A DNA stretch of 64,000 nt from Campylobacteraceae bacterium (GCA_027080995.1 JALWNT010000039.1:1-64000), one strand, 5' to 3'. Shown: positions 1 to 9,958, counted from the first letter of the stretch. The notes: generated by a model from the letters alone, not told the origin. Numbers and translations are program-made.

Positions 1-1338
1 GAGGTGATCCGTTTCATCTCCAAAAAGAAGGACGAGCCCGACTGGATGACCGAACTTCGTCTCAAAGCCTATCACAAGTGGCTGGAGATGGAGGAGCCTC
101 ACTGGGGCCATTTGGAGTACGAGCCGGTGGATTATCAATCCATCAGCTACTACGCCGCCCCCAAGAAGGGGCCCGAGAGCCTGGATGAGGTGGACCCCAA
201 GATCCTGGAAGCCTACAACAAGCTGGGCATACCCCTGGAGGAGCAGAAGCAGCTCGCCGGCGTCAAAGTCGCCGTCGATGCCGTCGTCGACTCCGTCTCG
301 GTCAAGACGACCTATCAGGAGGAGCTCAAAGAGAAGGGGATCATCTTTTGCTCCATCTCCGAAGCGATCCGCGATTATCCCGAGCTGATCAAAAAATATA
401 TGTACAGCGTCGTTCCGATGAACGACAATTACTTCGCGGCGCTCAACTCGGCGGTCTTCACCGACGGGACCTTCGTCTACATCCCCAAAGGGGTGCGCTG
501 CCCGATGGAGCTGAGTACCTATTTTAGGATCAATGCCCTCAACACCGGGCAGTTCGAGCGGACGCTCATCGTCGCCGACGAAGGAAGCTACGTCAGCTAC
601 AACGAGGGCTGCTCCGCCCCGATGCGGGACGAAAACCAGCTCCACGCCGCCGTGGTGGAACTCATCGCCCTCAAAGACGCCGAGATCAAATACTCGACGA
701 TCCAAAACTGGTACCCCGGCGATGAAGAGGGCAAAGGGGGGATCTACAACTTCGTCACCAAGCGCGGCCTCTGCGAAGAGAATGCCAAGATCTCCTGGAC
801 CCAGGTGGAGACCGGATCGGCCATCACCTGGAAGTACCCCAGCTGCATCCTCAAAGGGGACAACAGCGTGGGCGAATTCTACTCCGTCGCCGTCACCACT
901 TTGGCCCAGCAGGCCGACACGGGGACCAAGATGATCCATCTGGGCAAAAACACCAGCTCCACGATCATCTCCAAAGGGATCAGCGCGATGAAGGGGCAAA
1001 ACACCTATCGGGGCCTGGTCAAGATCGGCGCCAACGCCGAAGGGGCCCGCAACTACAGCGAGTGCGACAGCCTGCTTATCGGTGACCGGTGCGGGGCGCA
1101 CACCTTCCCCTACCTGGAGAGCAAGGATGCCCACGGACAGGTGGAGCACGAAGCGACGACGACCAAGATCAGCGACGAGCAGCTCTTCTACCTCCGCCAG
1201 CGGGGGATCACCGAAGAGGATGCGGTGAGCATGATCGTGCATGGTTTTTGCAAAGAGGTCTTCAGCCAGCTGCCGATGGAGTACGCGGTCGAAGCGAAAG
1301 CGTTATTGAATCTGACATTGGAAGGAAGTGTAGGATGA
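1..1338 (+). CDS. sufB: Fe-S cluster assembly scaffold SufB (5' truncated)
   Basis: SufB is the central scaffold subunit of the cytosolic SufBCD complex on which Fe-S clusters are built. The reading frame is open from base 1 (E-V-I-R-F-I-S), which matches an internal part of the SufB N-terminus (..EEVIRFIS..), so about 30 residues lie upstream of the window; the GTG at base 4 is not a real start. The conserved C-terminal core is intact: [17 protein letters not shown] carries the cysteine region and [12 protein letters not shown] the His-Glu pair used in cluster assembly. Its stop overlaps the sufC start (ATGA), so the two are translationally coupled. Function is certain from family identity. 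Confidence 0.96.
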   Translation, partial: EVIRFISKKKDEPDWMTELRLKAYHKWLEMEEPHWGHLEYEPVDYQSISYYAAPKKGPESLDEVDPKILEAYNKLGIPLEEQKQLAGVKVAVDAVVDSVSVKTTYQEELKEKGIIFCSISEAIRDYPELIKKYMYSVVPMNDNYFAALNSAVFTDGTFVYIPKGVRCPMELSTYFRINALNTGQFERTLIVADEGSYVSYNEGCSAPMRDENQLHAAVVELIALKDAEIKYSTIQNWYPGDEEGKGGIYNFVTKRGLCEENAKISWTQVETGSAITWKYPSCILKGDNSVGEFYSVAVTTLAQQADTGTKMIHLGKNTSSTIISKGISAMKGQNTYRGLVKIGANAEGARNYSECDSLLIGDRCGAHTFPYLESKDAHGQVEHEATTTKISDEQLFYLRQRGITEEDAVSMIVHGFCKEVFSQLPMEYAVEAKALLNLTLEGSVG

Positions 1339-2090
1339 GTACAGTAGTTATGGATATCGACAATCTCCACGCCCGTATCGGCGGAAAGGAGATCCTGAAG
1401 GGCTTGAACCTTCAACTGGAAGAGGGGAAGGTTCACGCCATCATGGGCCCCAACGGAGCGGGCAAATCGACCCTCTCCAAGGCGATCACCGGCCATTATG
1501 ACATCGAAGTCCTGAATGGCGAGATCCGCTACAAGGGACAGAATATCGTCGACTGGGAGCCCGAGGACCGGGCGCTGGAGGGGATCTTCCTCAGTTTCCA
1601 GAACCCCGTGGAGATTCCCGGGGTCAACAACGCCTATTTCCTCCGCACCGCCGTCAACGCCAAGCGCAAGCATCTGGGCTTGCCCGAGCTCAACGCCGCG
1701 GAGTTTCTGCGGGAGATGAAGAAGTTGGTCGCGGAGCTGGGGATGAAGCCCGAGATGATCAGCCGCTCGCTCAACGAAGGCTTCTCCGGCGGGGAGAAGA
1801 AGCGCAACGAAATCCTGCAGATGATGATGCTCCAGCCCGACGTCATCATCCTGGACGAGATCGACTCCGGCCTCGATATCGATGCCCTGCGGGCCGTCAG
1901 CGAAGGGATCAACAAGATGAAAGACGGCAAGCGCAGCTTCCTGGTCATCACCCACTACAGCCGGATCCTCGACTACATCGAGCCCGACTACATCCACGTC
2001 CTCAAGGACGGCAAGATCATCAAAACCGCCGGCCCCGAGCTGGTCGCCGAGCTCGAGGAGAAGGGTTACGGCGCCATCGAGGAGGCGTGA
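1335..2090 (+). CDS. sufC: Fe-S assembly ATPase SufC
   Basis: ABC-type ATPase of the SufBCD complex; ATP hydrolysis drives the conformational change that lets SufB-SufD assemble a cluster. The 251-residue product has Walker [11 protein letters not shown] (about residues 35-44), the SufC-type signature [10 protein letters not shown] and Walker [13 protein letters not shown]. The ATG at 1335 overlaps the sufB stop by four bases. A longer in-frame extension upstream exists only because the sufB DNA happens to be open in this frame. It has no membrane segments, as expected for a soluble SufC. Confidence 0.97.
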   Translation: MSTVVMDIDNLHARIGGKEILKGLNLQLEEGKVHAIMGPNGAGKSTLSKAITGHYDIEVLNGEIRYKGQNIVDWEPEDRALEGIFLSFQNPVEIPGVNNAYFLRTAVNAKRKHLGLPELNAAEFLREMKKLVAELGMKPEMISRSLNEGFSGGEKKRNEILQMMMLQPDVIILDEIDSGLDIDALRAVSEGINKMKDGKRSFLVITHYSRILDYIEPDYIHVLKDGKIIKTAGPELVAELEEKGYGAIEEA

Positions 2091-3346
2091 TGAGACCCGT
2101 ACTACTGGGGGCGATGAGCCCCGAGAGCCTGATGGAGGAGCTGCAGGCGTCTCCCAGCCGAGCCCTGGCGGCCCGCCGCCTGAGCGAACTGGGGATGCCG
2201 ACGCGCAAGAGCGAAGCCTACCGCTATTTCGAGATCGACCCGCTGATGGAGCATGACTGGGATGTGCTGCCCGTCGCTCCCACCGGCGAGATCGAGGAGA
2301 CCCAGCGGCGCATCGTCATCACCGACGGTGTCGTGACGGCGCTTCCGGCGGATGTGGAGGTACAGGTGGGATGCAGCGACGCCATCGACCTCGACGGCGC
2401 CCATTTCGATCCTCTCTACTACCTGGGGCATCTGATGAGCCGCGAAGTGATCTCCCTGCGTTTCCGCAAAGACACCAGGGTGACGATCGTCCACCGCTAC
2501 ACCCGACCGGCCAAGCTGCTGGCTTACCGGACGGCGATCTACGTCGATGCCAACGTGCACGTTCAGATCGCGGAGCGCTACGAAGGGGAGGGGGCCTGCG
2601 GGGCACTGATCCTAAGCGGCCACGACGCATTCGTCTCCCGGGACGCTACGCTGACCCTGGTCAAGGACCAGACCCTGCGGATCGGGGACTACACCCCGAT
2701 CTTTTCCCATCGGATCAAGGTCGACTCCCAGGCCTCCTGCTGCCTGCACAGCTTCGACTTCGGTGCCGGCAGCGGCTTGCAGCTGATCAAAGCGGAGTTG
2801 CACGAGCACGCCCGCATCGACGCGGACCATCTGCTCTACGCCAAGGACCACGCACGGCGCGGTACCGTCAGCCAGATCGTGCACATCGGTCAGAGTTCGC
2901 TGAGCAACCAGCGGGCCAAGAACATCCTCGCGGAGAAGGCCCGCGGGATCTTCGACGCCCTCATCAAGGTGGAACACACCGGCAAATACACCAAGGCTCA
3001 TCAGAACTCCAAGGCGATCCTCCTCAACGACGGCGCCTATATGGCCAGCAAGCCGCAGCTGGAGATCTACATCGACGATCTGGAGGCAAGCCACGGCTCC
3101 ACAACAGGGCAGCTGGACGAAGCGCAGCTTTTTTATCTGCGCAGCCGGGGCATCGCCAGGGATGAAGCGCGAAAGATGCTGATTCTCGCCTTCGCCAACG
3201 AGCTCATCGACGCCCTGGAGGACGAAGTACTCCGCGAAGAGCTCCACCGCAGCTTCGAAGAGGCGTACTGGGGAGTAACAAGCGTCACCTGCATGGAGAC
3301 TTGCCACGGATGTGAGGATTTGGCTGCGGAGAGCGCAGCCAAATAG
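2090..3346 (+). CDS. sufD: Fe-S assembly protein SufD
   Basis: SufB-like partner subunit (418 aa) that forms the SufB-SufD heterodimer on which the nascent cluster and iron are handled. The C-terminal half shows the SufD/SufB beta-helix core, with KAHQNSKAILLND and EASHGSTTGQLDEAQLFYL; the His in ASHGSTTG corresponds to the functionally important SufD histidine. The start ATG overlaps the sufC stop (TGATG); a GTG one codon upstream is possible. The C-terminus carries extra cysteines (CMETCHGCED), which is unusual and may bind metal. It is the third gene of the suf operon. Confidence 0.95.
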   Translation: MRPVLLGAMSPESLMEELQASPSRALAARRLSELGMPTRKSEAYRYFEIDPLMEHDWDVLPVAPTGEIEETQRRIVITDGVVTALPADVEVQVGCSDAIDLDGAHFDPLYYLGHLMSREVISLRFRKDTRVTIVHRYTRPAKLLAYRTAIYVDANVHVQIAERYEGEGACGALILSGHDAFVSRDATLTLVKDQTLRIGDYTPIFSHRIKVDSQASCCLHSFDFGAGSGLQLIKAELHEHARIDADHLLYAKDHARRGTVSQIVHIGQSSLSNQRAKNILAEKARGIFDALIKVEHTGKYTKAHQNSKAILLNDGAYMASKPQLEIYIDDLEASHGSTTGQLDEAQLFYLRSRGIARDEARKMLILAFANELIDALEDEVLREELHRSFEEAYWGVTSVTCMETCHGCEDLAAESAAK

Positions 3347-3358
3347 TGAGGAGTGACT

Positions 3359-3784
3359 GTGTCAACAATCAAAGAAGTCCTACAGCGTTACAAAGAAGAT
3401 TTCGACCTCTTCGAAACGCCGAATGAAAAGTTTGAATACATTTTCGATCTCGGAAAGCGCCATACGACGCTGCCCGAAGAGGAGAAAAACGACGCCACCT
3501 TCATCGAGGGGTGCGCTTCGCCCGCCTGGCTGGTGGGGGAGTGCCGTGACGGCAAACTGATCCTGAGGGGAGAAGGGACCAGCGAAATGGCCAAAGGGAT
3601 GCTGACCCTGCTGCTGGATATCTTCAGCGACAAAAGCCCCGACGAGATTTTGAATTTCAACCCCGAAGAGCTGGGGCAACTGGGAATCGTCGAGCACCTC
3701 TCGCCGGTACGCCAGCAGAGCATGGAAGCCTTTTTGAAAAAGGTCTACGACTACGCCAAAGAATGCAAGGAGAAAAACGCATGA
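3359..3784 (+). CDS. sufE: SufE-like sulfur acceptor protein
   Basis: SufE accepts persulfide sulfur from a cysteine desulfurase and passes it to SufBCD. The product (141 aa) has the SufE fold sequence, with the acceptor cysteine in EGCASPAWLVGE, corresponding to GCxSxxW of the family. A GTG at 3359 follows GAGGAG with 5-nt spacing; a GTG at 3353 lies inside that ribosome site and is less likely. It lies 12 nt after sufD and overlaps the next gene by ATGA. No desulfurase (SufS) is seen here, so its partner must be upstream of the window or elsewhere. Confidence 0.88.
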   Translation: MSTIKEVLQRYKEDFDLFETPNEKFEYIFDLGKRHTTLPEEEKNDATFIEGCASPAWLVGECRDGKLILRGEGTSEMAKGMLTLLLDIFSDKSPDEILNFNPEELGQLGIVEHLSPVRQQSMEAFLKKVYDYAKECKEKNA

Positions 3785-4134
3785 GCAAAGACCCCAGAGA
3801 GATGCCGCCCGAAGCTTCCGAGATCCGGATGATCGAGGAGCTGCAGAAGATCTACGACCCGGAGATCCCCGTCGATATCTACAACCTCGGCCTGATCTAC
3901 GACGTGCATTGCGAAAAAGATCCGGTCAGTAAACTGAACCGCTGCAAAGTGGTCATGACCCTGACGTCGGCCACCTGCTCGATGTCGGAGATCCTCGTCG
4001 ATCTGGTCAAATCGATTCCCTCCCGCGTGGAGGACCACTCCATCGAAGAGGTGGATGTAGAGCTCGTCTTCGATCCCCCCTGGGATCAGTCGAAGATGAG
4101 CGATGAAGCGAAACTGCAGCTGGGTCTTTTGTGA
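3781..4134 (+). CDS. sufT: SufT-like MIP18/DUF59 family Fe-S maturation protein
   Basis: A 117-residue MIP18 (DUF59) family protein of the SufT/PaaD type, which aids delivery or maturation of Fe-S clusters. The family core is visible: IYDPEIPVDIYNLGLIYDV near the N-terminus and the cysteine-containing MTLTSATCSMSEIL, followed by VELVFDPPWDQSKMS. It starts within the sufE stop (ATGA overlap) and is the last gene of the suf operon. The assignment to the family is firm; the exact client proteins are unknown. Confidence 0.85.
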   Translation: MSKDPREMPPEASEIRMIEELQKIYDPEIPVDIYNLGLIYDVHCEKDPVSKLNRCKVVMTLTSATCSMSEILVDLVKSIPSRVEDHSIEEVDVELVFDPPWDQSKMSDEAKLQLGLL

Positions 4135-4283
4135 TACGGGGTTGCAAGTCGGAAGTTATAAGTTTAAAGTTTGAGGTTTTGAATTTGATTCAGAATCCTA
4201 GAGACTCTACCGTTATTGAAAAGTGACGTTCAAGATAGATAGGTAGGGGAGTCCCGCGGAGGTGCGGGAGATATCAGAGACTC

Positions 4284-4625
<342 letters not shown>

Positions 4626-4684
4626 TCATTTACTCCTGTTTTCTTTTTTTTCGGATGTATTTTAGCGCAAAAGCGCCGATGCCT

Positions 4685-5851
4685 TTAGAGGCTCTGTTTG
4701 AATTCGGGATAGGATTCCATTCCGCATTCGACGTAGTCGAGCCCTTCGAGTTGTTCGTCGTCGCTGGCGCGGAAAGGTGCGAAAGCATTGATGATCCGCA
4801 GCACGATGTAGGAGCTGACAAAAGCGAAGATCGCGACGACCAGGATTCCTTTGATCTGGGCCCAGAGAGAGACGTCGGCGAAGAATGCGACGGCGAGCGT
4901 CCCCCAGATGCCATTGACGAGATGAACGGAGAGGGCTCCGACCGGGTCGTCGATCTGTAGGCGGTCGAAGAAAGGAACGGCCAGCATAACCAGCAAAGCG
5001 GCGACGGCTCCGATAAGGATCGGAGAGTAAATGTCGAAGAGGTCGGCTCCGGCGGTGATGGCGACCAATCCGCCGAGCGCCCCGTTGAGAATCATCGTGA
5101 TGTCGAGTTTTCGGTAGCGAAGGTAGAGGACGATCATCGCGGTGATCGCTCCGGCGAGACCGGCGGTGTTGGTGTTGAGGATTGTCAAAGCGACCGTATC
5201 GGCTGCTTCTTTGCTGCTGATGGATCCCACGCTGCCGCCGTTGAATCCGAACCAGCCGATCCAGAGCAGAAAGGCTCCCAGAGTCACGAGCGGTATGTTG
5301 GAAGCGGGGATGACTTTGATTTTGCCGTTTTTGTAGCGGCCTTTGCGGGGGCCGATGATCAAAATCGCCGCCAGCAGTGCCCACGCGCCGGTGGAGTGAA
5401 TGACCGTCGATCCGGCCAAATCATGCATCGAAGAGATGTCGAGAAAGGTTCCTTTCAGGAAATCGGCTCCCCAGGTGATATTGACGACCAGGGGATAGAT
5501 GATCGCCGCCATAGCGATCGTGAAGATCGTCAGAGGGAAAATCCGGGTGCGTTCGCTGACCCCGCCGCTCATAATGTTGACGGTTTTCCCGACGAAAGCC
5601 ATCTGAAAAAGAAACGCGGCCCATTTGCTCATCGAACTGTTGTCCCAGCTTCCGAAGGCGACGCTGTATCCCACGAGAAGGAAGGCCATCGAGGCGACCG
5701 AATAGATCATCGTATTGGCCATCAATACCGCCGAGACGTTTTTGGTGCGAACCAGACCGGCTTCGAGCATCGCGAAGCCCGGTACCATAAAGATGATCAA
5801 CGTCATCGCGAAGAGGGCGAAGAAGGTGTTTAGGATATAGGAAACATCCAT
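4685..5851 (-). CDS. amtB: Ammonium transporter Amt
   Basis: Inner-membrane ammonium channel of the Amt/Mep/Rh family, 388 aa with about eleven hydrophobic segments. The pore twin histidines are present in AGSTVIHSTGAWALL and GALSVHLVNGIWGT. The start at 5851 (MDVSYILNTFF) follows a good AAGGAG site; the open frame extends 21 residues upstream but without a ribosome site. It is first in an amtB-glnB unit. A 9-bp inverted repeat lies 110 nt upstream and may be a control site. Confidence 0.95.
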   Translation of the reverse strand: MDVSYILNTFFALFAMTLIIFMVPGFAMLEAGLVRTKNVSAVLMANTMIYSVASMAFLLVGYSVAFGSWDNSSMSKWAAFLFQMAFVGKTVNIMSGGVSERTRIFPLTIFTIAMAAIIYPLVVNITWGADFLKGTFLDISSMHDLAGSTVIHSTGAWALLAAILIIGPRKGRYKNGKIKVIPASNIPLVTLGAFLLWIGWFGFNGGSVGSISSKEAADTVALTILNTNTAGLAGAITAMIVLYLRYRKLDITMILNGALGGLVAITAGADLFDIYSPILIGAVAALLVMLAVPFFDRLQIDDPVGALSVHLVNGIWGTLAVAFFADVSLWAQIKGILVVAIFAFVSSYIVLRIINAFAPFRASDDEQLEGLDYVECGMESYPEFKQSL

Positions 5852-5960
5852 CGAAAGACTCCTTGTTCTGAATTTGATGCGGTAATAAATTTTATCGATC
5901 TCTTCTGTCTTCAATATAAAAATTCTTTTCGGGAGTGATCAATAAATGTGCTACCTCCTG

Positions 5961-5993
5961 AGCATATTTTAATAATAGAAGGTCAAATATGCT
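5961..5993. promoter_or_regulatory. Inverted repeat upstream of amtB
   Basis: AGCATATTT (5961-5969) and AAATATGCT (5985-5993) form a perfect 9-bp dyad with a 15-nt AT-rich spacer, 110 nt upstream of amtB and about 150 nt upstream of the divergent DUF89 gene. The rest of the 288-nt gap holds no gene. A hexamer dyad GTTCTA/TAGAAC lies closer to the DUF89 gene near 6087-6102. A regulator-binding role is inferred only from symmetry and position. Confidence 0.35.
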
Positions 5994-6139
5994 TAAAAAA
6001 TGAGCAACGAGGCCGTATTGATTCTTCCTCATGATGAATCCTGTTTGAACATTCTGAAAAAGCTCTCTTGGACATTATTGAGAAGGTTCTATTCATAGAA
6101 CGATTGGATAGACTGTCAAAAAAATTCAGGAGCGATTCG

Positions 6140-7015
6140 ATGAATATGAAACCCGACTGCCTTGCGTGCCTTTATACCCAGATGCTGCGGGTGACAAAGG
6201 CGGTGGAGTGTAGCGAGAGCTGTGCGACGGAGGTGATGGAGGAGAGCGCGGAGCGTCTCGCGCATCTGCGGATGGATCAGACGCCTCCGGAAGCGGCGGC
6301 GATCCTCTATCCGGCCGCTTCGGAGGCGGTGGGGGAAGCGGACCCCTACCGGAAGAAAAAGGCCGAATCGATCGCAAAGGCGCAGCGGCTGCTGCCCGGT
6401 GTGAGGGAGCGTATCGACCGCTCCGCGGATCCCCTCGATGCCGCGCTCAGAGCGGCAGTGGCGGGCAACGTCATCGACTTCGCGACCGAAGTGAGCTTCG
6501 ATCTGGAGGAGGAGATCGACCGGATCTTCGAAGCGGAGTTCGGATGGGACGACAAAGCGGAATTCCTCGAGCGGCTCGGGCGTGCGCGGCGCCTGGCGGT
6601 GATCGGCGACAACGTCGGGGAGCATCTCTTCGACAAAGTGATGATGGAGCGTTTTCGTGCCGCGTACCCCGATCTGGCGATCGACTATTTCGTCCGGGGG
6701 CGACCGATCATCAACGACGTCACCGTCGCCGAAGCGCGTGAAGCGGGGATCGACGAAGTGGCCCGGATCGTCGACAGCGGAGTCGATACCCCGGGCTTCC
6801 TCCTTGAACGTGCCTCGGAAGAGGGGCGTGCGGCCTTCGAAGACGCCGATTTGATCCTCGCCAAAGGAATGGGAAATTTCGAATGCATGGAGTCCTGGGC
6901 CGATGCACGGGTTTTCTTCCTCTTCAAAGTCAAATGCTCCGTGGTCGCGGCCAAAGTCGGGCGGGAAGTGGGTGATCTGGTCTGCCTGGCCGCCGAGCAT
7001 TATGCCCGGATGTGA
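6140..7015 (+). CDS. DUF89/ARMT1-like damage-control phosphatase domain protein
   Basis: A 291-residue DUF89 protein; characterised relatives are metal-dependent phosphatases that remove damaged sugar or cofactor phosphates. Visible family features are the N-terminal CLACLYTQ cysteine motif, VIGDNVGEHLFDKV, the GRPIINDVT motif and ILAKGMGNFECME, together supplying the Asp/Asn metal ligands. ATG at 6140 follows CAGGAG; an in-frame ATG at 6068 would add 24 residues but lacks a ribosome site. It is a single-gene unit; the physiological substrate cannot be told. Confidence 0.85.
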   Translation: MNMKPDCLACLYTQMLRVTKAVECSESCATEVMEESAERLAHLRMDQTPPEAAAILYPAASEAVGEADPYRKKKAESIAKAQRLLPGVRERIDRSADPLDAALRAAVAGNVIDFATEVSFDLEEEIDRIFEAEFGWDDKAEFLERLGRARRLAVIGDNVGEHLFDKVMMERFRAAYPDLAIDYFVRGRPIINDVTVAEAREAGIDEVARIVDSGVDTPGFLLERASEEGRAAFEDADLILAKGMGNFECMESWADARVFFLFKVKCSVVAAKVGREVGDLVCLAAEHYARM

Positions 7016-7097
7016 GATGGCAGGGAAGCTCTCAGCATTTTTCCCGTAATTTCCAGAAATATTTCCCTTCTTCATTCTTCTTTCCACTCCACAGCGT

Positions 7098-7103
7098 TAT
7101 AAT
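7098..7103 (+). promoter_or_regulatory. -10 element of ppk2
   Basis: A consensus TATAAT in the context GCGTTATAATCGG lies 37 nt upstream of the ppk2 start. As at other genes here, no clear -35 box is seen, which fits Campylobacterota vegetative promoters. Confidence 0.6.
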
Positions 7104-7139
7104 CGGTCATATTGCAAGTCATAAGAAAGGAAGAAAAAA

Positions 7140-8030
7140 ATGGAAGCGATCGGCCAAGAAAAAATCGACATCGACGGAGAGGCGGTAGAACTCTCTCAAC
7201 TGGTGGAAGCCTACAAAAAGAGCAAAAATCCCATCGAGAGCAAAGCGAAGCGGAAATACAGAGAGGCGCAGGAGCTCAAACCCTACCAGGCGGAGTTGAT
7301 CAAACTCCAAAAGCACTTGGAGCAGACCAACGAAAAAATGATCATCCTCTTCGAAGGAAGGGACGCCGCCGGCAAGGGCGGGACGATCCGCCGGGTGACC
7401 CGCTATATGAATGAAAAGCACTACCGGGTCGTCGCCCTGGGCAAGCCCACCGAGGAACAGCGCACGCAGTGGTACTATCAGAAATACGTCAACCACTTCC
7501 CCCGCGGCGGCGAGATCGTCCTTTTTGACCGCTCCTGGTACAACCGCGCGATGGTGGAGTCGGTCTTCGGCTTCTGTACTCCCAAAGAGTATGAAGATTT
7601 CATGCAAGGAGTCAAGGGGTTTGAGAAAGATCTGATCCGGCAGGGAATCAATCTGATCAAACTCTACTTCAGTGTCACGAAAGAGGAGCAGGCCCGCCGT
7701 TTCGAAAAGCGCAAGACCGATCCTCTGCGCCAGTGGAAACTGAGCGAGATCGACGTGCAGGCGCAGGAGCGCTGGGATGACTTCACCAACACCAAATACG
7801 AAATGCTGCGCCGTACCCACAGCCACGAAACCCCCTGGACGATCATCCGATCCGACGACAAGCACAAAGCACGCCTGGAGGCGATCAAAGTGATTCTCAA
7901 CAGTGTCCGCTACGAAGGCAGGGACCCCGAGATCGATTATGTGACCGATCCCGAAATTGTCGTTTCCGGATCGCGCGAACTCGAACTGATGGAAGCCGAA
8001 CGGATCAAGGAGGGGAAATTCCTGGGATAA
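7140..8030 (+). CDS. ppk2: Polyphosphate kinase 2 family protein
   Basis: Cytosolic PPK2 enzyme (296 aa) that transfers phosphate between polyphosphate and nucleotides; members of this size class usually use polyP to make NTP or NDP. Walker A GRDAAGKGG is at residues 73-81 and the Walker B/lid motif FDRSWYNRA at 129-137, both complete. ATG follows AAAGGAAG. It is a single-gene unit between the DUF89 gene and ruvA, each with its own -10 element. Whether the favoured direction is nucleotide or polyP synthesis is not visible from sequence. Confidence 0.93.
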   Translation: MEAIGQEKIDIDGEAVELSQLVEAYKKSKNPIESKAKRKYREAQELKPYQAELIKLQKHLEQTNEKMIILFEGRDAAGKGGTIRRVTRYMNEKHYRVVALGKPTEEQRTQWYYQKYVNHFPRGGEIVLFDRSWYNRAMVESVFGFCTPKEYEDFMQGVKGFEKDLIRQGINLIKLYFSVTKEEQARRFEKRKTDPLRQWKLSEIDVQAQERWDDFTNTKYEMLRRTHSHETPWTIIRSDDKHKARLEAIKVILNSVRYEGRDPEIDYVTDPEIVVSGSRELELMEAERIKEGKFLG

Positions 8031-8136
8031 ACGCAAAGCTTTGATTGAACTCTCTCAAAATTTGAGGTATTTTGGGGGTGCGGTGATAAAAATCTTTCTT
8101 TTCGCCATTGAAATGGCTGCATAGCGTAGAATGGGA

Positions 8137-8142
8137 TAGAAT
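8137..8142 (+). promoter_or_regulatory. -10 element of ruvA
   Basis: TAGAAT in the context GGGATAGAATTTTAGAC, 33 nt before the ruvA start, is a good extended -10 candidate. A short hairpin (GCCATT/AATGGC) just upstream near 8105-8118 has its T-run on the left side, so it does not look like a terminator for ppk2. Confidence 0.5.
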
Positions 8143-8175
8143 TTTAGACAAATTTACCGGAATCAAGGAAGCCTC

Positions 8176-8733
8176 ATGCTTGTAGGGATCGAAGGAAAGA
8201 TCGAAGTCAAAGAGCCGACCTATCTGCATTTGAACGTCGGAGGATTGATCTATGAAGTGAATGTCTCGGTGAACAGCTCCAATGCCATCGAGGGGAAAGA
8301 GGTCCGCCTCTTCGTGACGCAGATTTTGCGTGAAGATGCCGATCTGCTCTACGGATTCGTCGATCGCAACGAAAAGAAGATGTTTGATACCTTGTTGAAG
8401 ATCAACGGAGTGGGCCCCAAGGTCGCTCAGGCGGTTTGCTCCACGTTCACCCCCGAGACCTTTGCGAGGATCGTCGCCTCCAAAGATGTCGGTCTCTTGA
8501 AACGGGTTCCGGGGATCGGCCCCAAAGCGGCGAGTCGAATTCTCGTAGAATTGGCCGATTTTATCATCGAGAGCGGGGAGACAAAGCAGGGTGCGACGGA
8601 GCAGAACGAAGCCGTCTTGGCCTTGGAGAGTCTCGGATTCAAAAAAGAGGCGATTCGCAAAGCACTGTCCGGAGAGAGCGGCGATACGGCGACTCTTGTC
8701 AAGATTGCGTTGAAAAAACTGCAGAGACTGTAA
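8176..8733 (+). CDS. ruvA: Holliday junction branch migration protein RuvA
   Basis: RuvA binds Holliday junctions as a tetramer and loads the RuvB motor. The 185-residue product is close to the usual 190-205. It starts with the oligonucleotide-binding domain ([10 protein letters not shown]), has two helix-hairpin-helix motifs ([12 protein letters not shown] and [13 protein letters not shown], about residues 76-125) and ends with the C-terminal RuvB-contact domain ([16 protein letters not shown]). ATG follows AAGGAAG. No ruvB or ruvC is adjacent, as is common in this phylum. Confidence 0.95.
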   Translation: MLVGIEGKIEVKEPTYLHLNVGGLIYEVNVSVNSSNAIEGKEVRLFVTQILREDADLLYGFVDRNEKKMFDTLLKINGVGPKVAQAVCSTFTPETFARIVASKDVGLLKRVPGIGPKAASRILVELADFIIESGETKQGATEQNEAVLALESLGFKKEAIRKALSGESGDTATLVKIALKKLQRL

Positions 8734-8823
8734 AGAGGTCTTTCCGAGTACTCCCTTCCTTGCACTTCTTGGATATTTGGGAACTCCGAAGAGAGAGTCT
8801 CTCCGGCAGAGGAGAGGAAGCTC

Positions 8824-9873
8824 TTAGCGCTTCTCGTCTTTGCGCACTTCTTTGAAGAGTGTGTCGAATTTGTTTTGCAGTTCTTTGTAGAGTTTCGCGG
8901 GCTCGTTTTTGCCTTTGATCTCTTTTTCTATGGCGTTGATTTGATCGGTCAGCGCTTTGTACTCGGGAGCGTGTCTTTGGGTGTATCCCAGAAGTTCGGC
9001 ACGCTTGAGTTCGTTTTTGGCACTTTCAAGCAGCTTGAGGGCTTCTTTTTTCTTCTCTTTGGCCAGTTTGGCTGCTTCCATCGTCATATCCTGTGCCAGC
9101 ATGAGGGGAATGGGCACGACGTCGGTGACGGCGACGAGAGTACCGAAGCCCTCGGAGAGGACCATCAGAGCTTCACGCGCTTTTCCTTTTTTCAGGAGTT
9201 CGGCGGCTTTTTTGGTGACAAGAGGATAAGTTTTCATCGGCAGATATTGCACAGTAAAATCCATCTCGTCACGCAGAGGCATTAGCAGGTCACGTGCATC
9301 CTGTGTTGCGTGTTTTTTGATCAATTCATCGGCCAGCTCGAGCGCTTTTTCGATGGTGGCGGTGCTGCCGGCAAACGTCTTGATCTGGATCGCCTGAGCG
9401 ACGGGAAGCAGGTCGAGTTTTGGATTGGCCTTCAGCGCTTTGTCGAAATCTTTCGACGCAATCTCCAAGTCTTTGGCTGCCTCTTTGAGTTTGTTCATCC
9501 GAATATCCTGCGCCGCTTTTCCGGTCAGTCGGATCGCTTCCATGACCTCTTTGGGGGTCTTTTTGAGCAAATCTTTTTCCTGGTGGAACGCGGCTTCTCG
9601 GCGGAAAATCCGCTGCAGACGCTTCATCCGATCCATCCGGGCTTCCTGGGCGAATTTGGGTGCATCCATTTTACTCAGGAAGAGATCTTTCTCCTGCAGC
9701 TCCTCTTCGGTGGCTCTGGCGCTACTTTCACCGGGGACTCCGTTTTTCTGCAGCGCCTGGGCTTCTTCTTTGGCGACGGTATCCTTCATCCCCCCGCCCG
9801 CTTGCAGACTCATTGTCCCCAGTCCGAGGATCAGCGCGGATGCTACCAGTGACATTGTCAGACGTTTTTTCAT
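8824..9873 (-). CDS. YfdX family exported protein
   Basis: A 349-residue protein with a clear signal peptide (MKKRLTMSLVASALILGLGTMSLQA cut near residue 25) and a helical C-terminal half with the YfdX signature DEMDFTVQYLPMKTYPLVTK followed by AREALMVLSEGFGTLVAVTDVVPIPL. YfdX-type proteins are acid- or stress-induced and often periplasmic; their molecular role is unclear. ATG follows AAAGGAAG. The gene converges with ruvA; the 90-nt gap contains a CTCTCC/GGAGAG hairpin near 8799-8816 without a T-run. The N-terminal ~120 residues are charged and helical and are longer than in typical YfdX proteins. Confidence 0.75.
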   Translation of the reverse strand: MKKRLTMSLVASALILGLGTMSLQAGGGMKDTVAKEEAQALQKNGVPGESSARATEEELQEKDLFLSKMDAPKFAQEARMDRMKRLQRIFRREAAFHQEKDLLKKTPKEVMEAIRLTGKAAQDIRMNKLKEAAKDLEIASKDFDKALKANPKLDLLPVAQAIQIKTFAGSTATIEKALELADELIKKHATQDARDLLMPLRDEMDFTVQYLPMKTYPLVTKKAAELLKKGKAREALMVLSEGFGTLVAVTDVVPIPLMLAQDMTMEAAKLAKEKKKEALKLLESAKNELKRAELLGYTQRHAPEYKALTDQINAIEKEIKGKNEPAKLYKELQNKFDTLFKEVRKDEKR

Positions 9874-9958
9874 TTTTCTTCCTTTGAAAAGTTTTGTTTC
9901 AATCTGAATTATGACTTTTATAAATAAATGGAAGTTAAATGTTGAACATCGATTCGGT

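Noticed and set aside
2371-3165. 264-codon plus-strand frame inside sufD
   Set aside because: Arg/Pro-rich alternative-frame reading of sufD without a ribosome site.
4240-4275. Terminator between the suf operon and glnB
   Set aside because: The TCCCGC/GCGGGA stem exists but there is no T-run on either strand.
5852-5960. Possible sigma-54 promoter upstream of amtB (TAGCAC-N5-TTGAT on the minus strand)
   Set aside because: Both invariant dinucleotides (GG at -24 and GC at -12) are absent.
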